DNA from: Astropecten irregularis
Taxonomy: Eukaryota; Echinodermata; Asteroidea; Paxillosida; Astropectinidae
Assembly: GCA_963971285.1 (NCBI GenBank)
Contig: OZ020255.1
Location: 17,690,931 to 17,754,930 of the forward strand
Direction of reading: 5' to 3'
Length of the DNA: 64,000 bases
Both the position numbers and the translations under genes were made by a program. Below are positions 57,663 to 64,000 of this stretch, in pieces (the first letter of the stretch is position 1; every line of letters starts with the position of its first letter). Under the pieces are notes generated by a model. The model worked only from the letters and a program-made list of their open reading frames with translations, did no database searches and had not been told where the DNA came from.

Positions 57663-58182
57663 ACTGTGGTTTCGTATCCAGTGCGAAATGCGGTGGTCGC
57701 CATGACACATGACACAGGGGCGCGTATTACATTACTCACAGTGTGAAATTAACTATGAATATCATGCGCAAGACGGCAAAGAAATGCGGCGCAGGAGGAA
57801 CATCGAACATCAGAAATATCTTTGCACATAATTGTGATGTTTGGTACATCGTACATCACAAATTCACAAATATCTGCGTAGTTTCGTTATGCGATATTTG
57901 CACGTGCATTATAATGACGTATAAGTTTTTAATTATAACAATACATTGTACAACACAAATCTGCGCACATTTTTATTTGTGTGCTTTTATAGTGGAATAT
58001 TTTCTGAAAAATCTTTTCTTGCTTTAGTTTATGATAATTAGAAATCAAGTGAAATGTACAAAAAAAGTTATTAAAACAGCGGTCAACTGCTGCGAACAGC
58101 GCAATCACGGTATGCAGTTAGTTGTGATTCACCCAGAATGTCATGTGTCATGGCGGCCACAAAAATGCGTTACAAGGACACT
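57663..58182. mobile_element. MITE with GCCATGACACATGACA inverted ends, copy 2
   Basis: GGTCGCCATGACACATGACA against TGTCATGTGTCATGGCGGCC, as at 20944-21385. It abuts the GC-rich element at 56905-57659, so one may have landed next to the other. Confidence 0.72.
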
Positions 58183-58251
58183 ATAGACTACAAACACTAC
58201 AGTAAACTAACTCACCTAAATTATATAAATACGACTCTTCATCTGTTGGGT

Positions 58252-58381
58252 TGGCGATTGTAAAGTTTGGGACCCTCCTGTGTTTTTATCACATGCCAGA
58301 ATGACCGTGAATGCGTTCCGTTGCGCATGCTGTGCATAATGACAAAAATATAGGAGGGTCTCGAACTTTACGATCGCCGTT
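58252..58381. mobile_element. MITE with GGCGATTGTAAAGTTTGGGA ends
   Basis: GGCGATTGTAAAGTTTGGGA at the left, CTCGAACTTTACGATCGCCG at the right. Same family as the element nested at 8284-8424. It ends about 105 bp before the MED24 start codon. Confidence 0.78.
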
Positions 58382-58487
58382 GGGTCTGGCTATCAGCTAA
58401 CCAGAGTGGACTAATCTCCAGGAATGCCCAGTGGTAGTATGCGGTGAGAATACAAATCAGGATCTAGGAGAATCAGGTTTGGCAAGA

Positions 58488-61400
58488 ATGGATATCATTC
58501 AGCAGAAGACCCTGTCATTGAAAGAGTTACTACTGAAGGCTTGGCGAGAACGCTGGTCCGACATACAGTGGAGTACGCGCATGAAGCAAATACTGCCCTC
58601 TGGAGTCTCGGGAGATACGTACAAGCTAACGGGTGAGTATATGCATTCTTGTAGATGTGAAACAGGTGCAGGTACATCCTTTGAATGAAGTCGAGGCAAT
58701 GGAGGCATCTGGTTGCTTTGGAGACGAGAGTTGACCAAAAGAAAGGAAAGAAACTGAGGAACTGCCAAGGGTATTAGTCGGATGGCTATTGTCCTCCATC
58801 GATGTTGCCAGACCCTCTAAGGTGCAAAATATATGGCTGCCAGTACAGTCCGATTGTAATTTTCCAGCCTTTTACTCAACAGCTCCTATACTGGGGCCAA
58901 TTTCAAAGAGCTGCTTAGCACATAAAATTGCTTAGCACAACAATAGCTTGCCCAGTAAAACAAACCACCATTGAAAATTCAATTTGATATTCATGGTCAG
59001 CGAACAACAGCCAAAGAACAATTGCAAGTGATACAAAACAAGTGTTAATTTGGTTGTTAATCCTGTTTTTACTAAGACAGAAATGTCATGCTTAGCAAAT
59101 GTTTGTGCTATTGGGCTAAGCAGCTCTATGAAATTGGTCCCAGTATTAAAAGGAGACCAGCTAGGTTCAATATCACAAGGATGTCTTTAAGATACTTCAC
59201 TGTTGTGTATTCCCTAAATCAACTGCAGTTAAATCTAGAAAGTATCATGAATGAGTCAATGTTTCGTCAGCTTATTTTCTATAACAGGCCCGATGTGACA
59301 CCTCATTCTTGCCCAATTTTTGGCATATGGGGTTCCTGTTATAATCAGAGATGATAATTTTTTGACTGGATGTTGTGATTGCTTTCTTTGTCCTCCCAGA
59401 TATGATTTTGACGCAGGCGTTCGTCGGACCAAACCCCAACAGTCTCATGCTGTCCTACTTGAAACACATCATAGTATCGCAGGTGAGACACGGAACTGAA
59501 ATCCGGCCAGTCTTGATATTTGCTGCAATCAAATGGGAGTGACAAGGACACAAACAGGACGTGAATTCTGACAATTTAAGTTTGTAATTCTTAGCTGAAG
59601 AGGTTGACAGTGCACTGCATAGTTAGGGGCCTATTTGTTTCAGGCACGCGATCAGTGATCTTGCAGATCCATGGGGAACATGTCGGGATGCACAGTAATT
59701 GTTCGTTATAGTGGTCGTTCGTCATAGTGAACAATGTTCAGCATGCCTATACATTGTACACAAAAATCCGGAGCCAAGGATGATGTTCAGTATAGCCAAA
59801 TGTTCGTTATAGTGGTGTTCCACTGTATCTACTCGGCAGAAGGCAGTCACTAATCTACCATCTTGATGGAATGACCCTTGGTGACGATCTTATATCCTTT
59901 TGGTCAAATTTTGTTGCCTACTTAATTCCAGGTTGTATCGCACACGACTGTGTTGACAACTATCTGCCAGTACGATAAAGTCTGTGTGAACAGGCCCTAC
60001 TGTATGCGCAGCTTGCTGGAGGTGCTGTCAGGATGCATCAACAGAATCAGGTAGAAATCTATTTGGACCCTGGCTCGGACCCTGGCTTGGACCCTCGCTC
60101 AGACCCTGGCTCGGACCCTGGCTCGGACCCTGGCTCGGACCCTCGCTCAGACCCTAGCTCGGACCCTTGGTTGAAGTCCCACACCCTAGGCTGTATTCTT
60201 ATTAGTGATGTTGGGCCAGCTGGCCAGCAATTTTGTTTTCCTTGACAAACAGGTCTTGGTTTGAGGCCTCCCAGCCGTGCATTTGGTGCTCCACATCTTA
60301 TTCTTTAAACATAATATTGTTGAGCTGTTAAACAAAGGCTTATTGTTGTGACTGAGGGATAGCAAAAGATATCATGCATAATGACCTTTTCACAAACCCT
60401 ACGATTGATCGTGACTTGAGTTTCGAAGGATAACCCATCGTATCCTACATAGGGTTGCAATGCATCATAAGTCCTATGATTGATAGTAAGTTACGATCAA
60501 TTTGGTGAAATCAACCCCCTGGCTTTTTAAGATAGTTGGAAGTCAGAAGAAGAAAAAACATCCCCTCTGAGTTGAGATAGGGAGGTCTCGTGTGGTATCA
60601 GTGTAATACTGGGGGTGTTGTCTCCCTTTGTCTGTTCTGCTGAAACTTGAGATAAATGGAATAAGTCAGTAAAATGCCGCACTGCCTTTGGGGATCTGGG
60701 TTGAATCAGGAAGACCAGGGGTCGATTTCATGAAGGCCTGCTATCGATCGTAACTCAAGTTAAGAAGGATAACCCACTGTAGGGGCCTATCCCACGTAGG
60801 GCTTCAATGCATCAAAAGTCTTACGATTGACAGTAAGTTACGAAGAGTTTGGTGAAATCAACCTCTGGTGACTTTATTCCTTGATCTGGTTTCTCGTCAC
60901 AGCTGCCTTGGATCCATGGAAGAGTGCCTGACCCTGAGCCAGGCCTTCCTCCAGGTCATCCACTGGCTGCTCCATTCCATCTCTCTGATGCTGGACAAGA
61001 TGCCCGACTTGAAGGAGCTTCAGATCATGGCTTCCAATCTGGACATCATCAGCGAGATACTCCGCATCATATGTGCCAGCAAGATCAACAGGCCGCTTTT
61101 ATTCATCGCCAAACTTGAAGACGAAGGTAAGTCGGCAAGCTAAGACTTAAGCCTGACTGTTCTGTTGGGGTTGGGTAACTTAGTCATTTTGATTTGGAAG
61201 TCAGTTAGAGTCTGTCCTCAAGACAGTTCAAGGGCCCATGAAATTCTCAATCAAAACCAAGCTTCATGTTGGTCTTTCTTCTCTTCATATACCGGTACAT
61301 GTATCTTGAAATGTGAAGCTACTGTTTATAGCACCAAGCTAAGACTTACTTGAAGTCTTGTGTTGCAAGTCTGGCTGTTCTGCTTGGGTTTGGGTAACGT

Positions 61401-64000
61401 AGTCATTTTGATTTGGAAGTCATTCAGAGACTGCCTTCAAGAGAAGACAGACTTAGCTTGCCAGTCAGCGTATCAACTTGAAGTGCCCATGAGATGCATT
61501 TCTCAATCAAATCCAAGCTTCCTGTTGGTCTTTCATCTCATTATATGTCTTGAAACGTGGAGATGCTGTATCATGTAGACTCTTGATGAATCAGATTCAT
61601 TGCTTATCCCTGTGTTGGTCTTGGTGATATTTTCCTGTCGGCAGCTACTTGGACCAAGATTGAAGAGACCATCTCCAACATAAGGACCACGCTGAGCGCC
61701 ACTCAGATGCAGCCCCAGCAAGGCCAACAGCAAAGGAGTAAGTCCAAACCGGTCAATCTATCTATGTCAGATACTTCCTGAAGAAAGGTCCTCGCTCAAG
61801 GTGACGCGCCGTGTCCAAGTGGCCTGGTTAGGACCAACGATCTTGTACCTTGTAGTATTATACTTCAGAAAGGTCCTCCAGGGACTATACTGGAAGTTGA
61901 GAAGATGAGAAGAAGATACAGTTTTAGAGGTGGGGGGAAAACCCCAGAGTAATATTCTGGGTAAAACCCATAGAATCAGGCAGGGACTGAAAACCCAATC
62001 CACTTGTGGACCGAGCTGGACTTGAACCTGTTCCGCAGAGGTGAAATGCGAGGAAAGAACCACTACACCAACCTGACTCCTGATCTTTGTGTAGAAGATT
62101 CAACAGACTGTTGGTTCCTTGCCAATCCATGCTGATTATAGTGCTGACATCCTTGAGCACTTTGCACTAATTTCTACCTAAAGAGTAAAGACGAATCTGT
62201 TAAGAGATGATTTAGTATTTGATCAGCATCCATGCACTCAAATAGCAGCCAGTGTTATATGCTGCCTGGGAGCGGAGTTTTATGAGTGATAATGACCAGG
62301 GGTAGAATTGTTCTGAGATTTGAGATCTGAGAAGTGTACTGACATTGACTGAGCATGAGATGCCCTAGTCTCACCTCCCTCACTTCACTTTCTCTTTACT
62401 CAAGATACCAGGTGAACCTAAGCTGGAGCTCTCTTGGTACATGCCAAGAAAGACTTCTGTAGACATTTTTTGAATGGGAGACTTTGGAGAATCGGTCTTC
62501 AAGTCAACAGCGCACGCGCACGCAATTGTGAGCATGCGCGCGTTGTTTTGCGCCTGCGCTGTTGTGCGTGCACGTCCGCTGTTGACTTGAAGACCGGTTC
62601 TCCAAAGTCTCCCATTATTTGATGTATCTGTTCTGATTTGAAGGTGGTAGCTCTCAGGTAGACCAACTCTTGAACGCGCCGAGGACCACGCACAATCAGG
62701 GTGCCAACAAGAAGGACAAAGGTGACAGGGCAACCACAGAATCCATCAGAGAGCGTCTGGAAAGGAGCCTAGCAGATGTCCTCAGGTAAATCAACTTGGG
62801 AAATTAGTTCTTTCCAAGTACAATGTTTGAGGTATTGGAGGTACAAGAGGGTGGGCATGAGATATAACTGGCCATCTTAAAGCTACTAAGATTGATTCTA
62901 TCCTTCTATACCTCTCAAAATAATAAGATCCAGGACCAGAAGCACAAAATAGTTGGAAGGATACAGATTTAAAGTAGAGATGAAAGAAATCTGCTGGAAT
63001 GAGATTGGGTAACATCGGCCATTTCCATGATGCCACTAAGCACAATGAAGATTTGCTACGTTCCCGGTTACCAGCCAAGAACTCATGTGATTCGCATTGC
63101 TTCCCGACTGGTGCTCGGCCAAGTATAGCTGTACAGCATGACAAGTTGTCAAGCAGCATATCCAGCAAAGCAGCAGCTTTCATAACTTGATGAGTTGGGT
63201 TTTTTTTAACGGTGCCTCTGACTACTTCCTGTTGATGTCCAGAATTGCCCAGCAGGACAGCACTCCCAGTCTCTGCAGCAACACGCTGGAGTTGAAGGCT
63301 ATGAGCAGCTGCTTGGGGGTCATGACCTTTATGGAGGCTGCCCTCAATGCCACCGGGGATCTTCAGCCGTTTGTCGATCAGCTACTGCTGGTGGAACACC
63401 TTCAGGTAAGACCAAGGATCAGCATAATTGTTCAGCATAAAAAAAAGTTGCTAAGTAAGCACCGAGTGTTGACAGATAGTGCCAGCTTTCTGATCTTTTT
63501 ACTCAAAGTCGTTGTATCTTGTTCTTCCTTCCCTCCTCTTTGAACTCCAAACCCTTCTCAGAACCTTCCCAGGGCCAACGTGTACCTGGAGTTATGCCAC
63601 GCTAGCTTTCTCTGCTTGATCGATCTGCCGGATAAAAGCGAAGAACTCAAGTGGTTGGCATTTACTTTCATCAAGGTAAGGCTCTTCCATCCGACAGATG
63701 GCACTGTAATTCTCACAATTATCCTAAGTGAGATTTGGGTATGTAATTGTAATTTGTTTGTTTGTTTTTTATCTTGGTAGTTGCCCCAGATACTGGCCAG
63801 ATTGAAGCAGAATCCACCCCTCCGAGATCAGACGGACAGCAGCATGCATTTCATAAGCTGCTTCGAGCAGCTACTGCGATTCAGCGTTCTCATCGATCAG
63901 GCAGATACGAGACACAAGTAAGTCCACATCATTATCTGAGGACCAAGCCAAGCTCACCCCTCAGCTTAATAATAGCTTGTCTGCTGTAACGAGCTTTGAT
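58488..64000 (+). CDS. MED24: Mediator complex subunit 24 (MED24, TRAP100) homologue, 5' part; runs off the window
   Basis: Subunit of the Mediator tail, linking DNA-bound activators to RNA polymerase II. Nine coding exons: 58488-58632, 59400-59482, 59932-60050, 60903-61126, 61645-61737, 62644-62785, 63243-63405, 63562-63675, 63781-63917, ending in GTAAGT, so the gene continues. Together 406 codons plus 2 nt, about 40% of human MED24 (989 aa). Matching landmarks: LLLKAWRERWSDIQW (human LQAWKERWSDYQW), VGPNPNSLMLSYLKHIIVSQ, MEECLTLSQAFLQVIHWLL, INRPLLFIAKLEDE (human NRALLHIAKLEE), SEELKWLAFTFIKLPQIL (human TEELKWTAFTFLKIPQVL). The start is the ATG at 58488; the frame opens upstream only from a GTG. 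Exons 5-6 encode a Q-rich and charged linker (QMQPQQGQQQR) where the human protein is shorter. Exon phases are consistent throughout. Confidence 0.94.
58894..59141. mobile_element. MITE with GGGGCCAATTTCA ends, copy 4
   Basis: GGGGCCAATTTCAAAGAGCT at the left, AGCTCTATGAAATTGGTCCC at the right; the flanks could be a TA duplication (TA-CTGGGG ... CCCAG-TA). The ends have AGAGCTGCTTAG in place of AAAACTGTTAAG. In MED24 intron 1. Confidence 0.85.
60064..60170 (+). repeat. 12-bp minisatellite in MED24 intron 3
   Basis: About nine units of GACCCTGGCTCG with variants (GACCCTCGCTCA, GACCCTAGCTCG), starting 14 bp after the exon 3 donor. The frame reads SDPG repeats but it lies beyond a good donor. 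Confidence 0.85.
60385..60872. mobile_element. Two TACGATCGATCG-type palindromic MITEs in MED24 intron 3
   Basis: 60385-60512 (ACAAACCCTACGATTGATCG ... GGTGAAATCAACCCCC) and 60717-60872 (GGGGTCGATTTCATGAAGGC ... GGTGAAATCAACCTC). Between them is unique sequence. The second ends about 30 bp before the exon 4 acceptor. Confidence 0.7.

Noticed and set aside
60033..60245. SDPGSDPG-repeat protein
   Set aside because: It is the 12-bp minisatellite just past the MED24 exon 3 donor; the MED24 alignment continues at exon 4.

Overview
This is eukaryotic nuclear DNA: long GT-AG introns, coding regions split into short exons, and dense inverted-repeat transposons, SINE and LINE sequence. The proteins recognised (PSME3/PA28gamma, a tastin/TROAP homologue, MED24, a GT92-type glycosyltransferase, secreted C-type lectins) and the frequent TAGGCCTA motif suggest a marine deuterostome, most likely an echinoderm. 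The species is not determined.

Layout. (1) 1.6-9.0 kb, minus strand: a complete nine-exon PSME3 gene (248 aa), its introns full of miniature transposons, including a hAT-type insertion with a perfect 8-bp target duplication 26 bp from a splice donor. (2) 9.3-34.2 kb: a lectin locus of four intronless, secreted C-type-lectin-like genes, all on the plus strand, in two alternating subtypes (A-type at 12.2 and 23.1 kb, B-type at 19.0 and 30.9 kb). They sit in repeatedly duplicated flanks (tandem 130-157-bp repeats upstream, a roughly 1.2-1.6 kb 3' flank, a CAAA/purine block). A fifth duplicated unit at 27.0-28.9 kb has promoter and 3' flank but no gene between them. The locus also holds a decayed LINE, a 31-unit minisatellite with higher-order structure, and a stray copy of part of a TROAP exon. 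(3) 34.6-47.2 kb, minus strand: a complete 15-exon tastin/TROAP homologue (1249 aa predicted), all exon phases compatible. (4) 50.0-51.8 kb: a terminal-inverted-repeat element packed with short GTGCTAA/TAGCACC motifs and carrying a spliced-looking exon. (5) 52.5-53.5 kb: an intronless GT92-like type II membrane glycosyltransferase. (6) 58.5 kb to the right edge, plus strand: the first nine coding exons of MED24.

The housekeeping genes (proteasome activator, spindle/adhesion protein, Mediator subunit) share no evident pathway; they flank a fast-changing secreted-lectin locus. Because the lectin duplicons repeat several times, filled and empty insertion sites can be compared inside this one window. 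They show a TTAA target duplication for one MITE family and a 13-bp target duplication for a tRNA-derived SINE. The four lectins are nearly identical over their C-terminal third and vary mainly in short CTLD loops, the pattern expected of gene conversion plus loop diversification.
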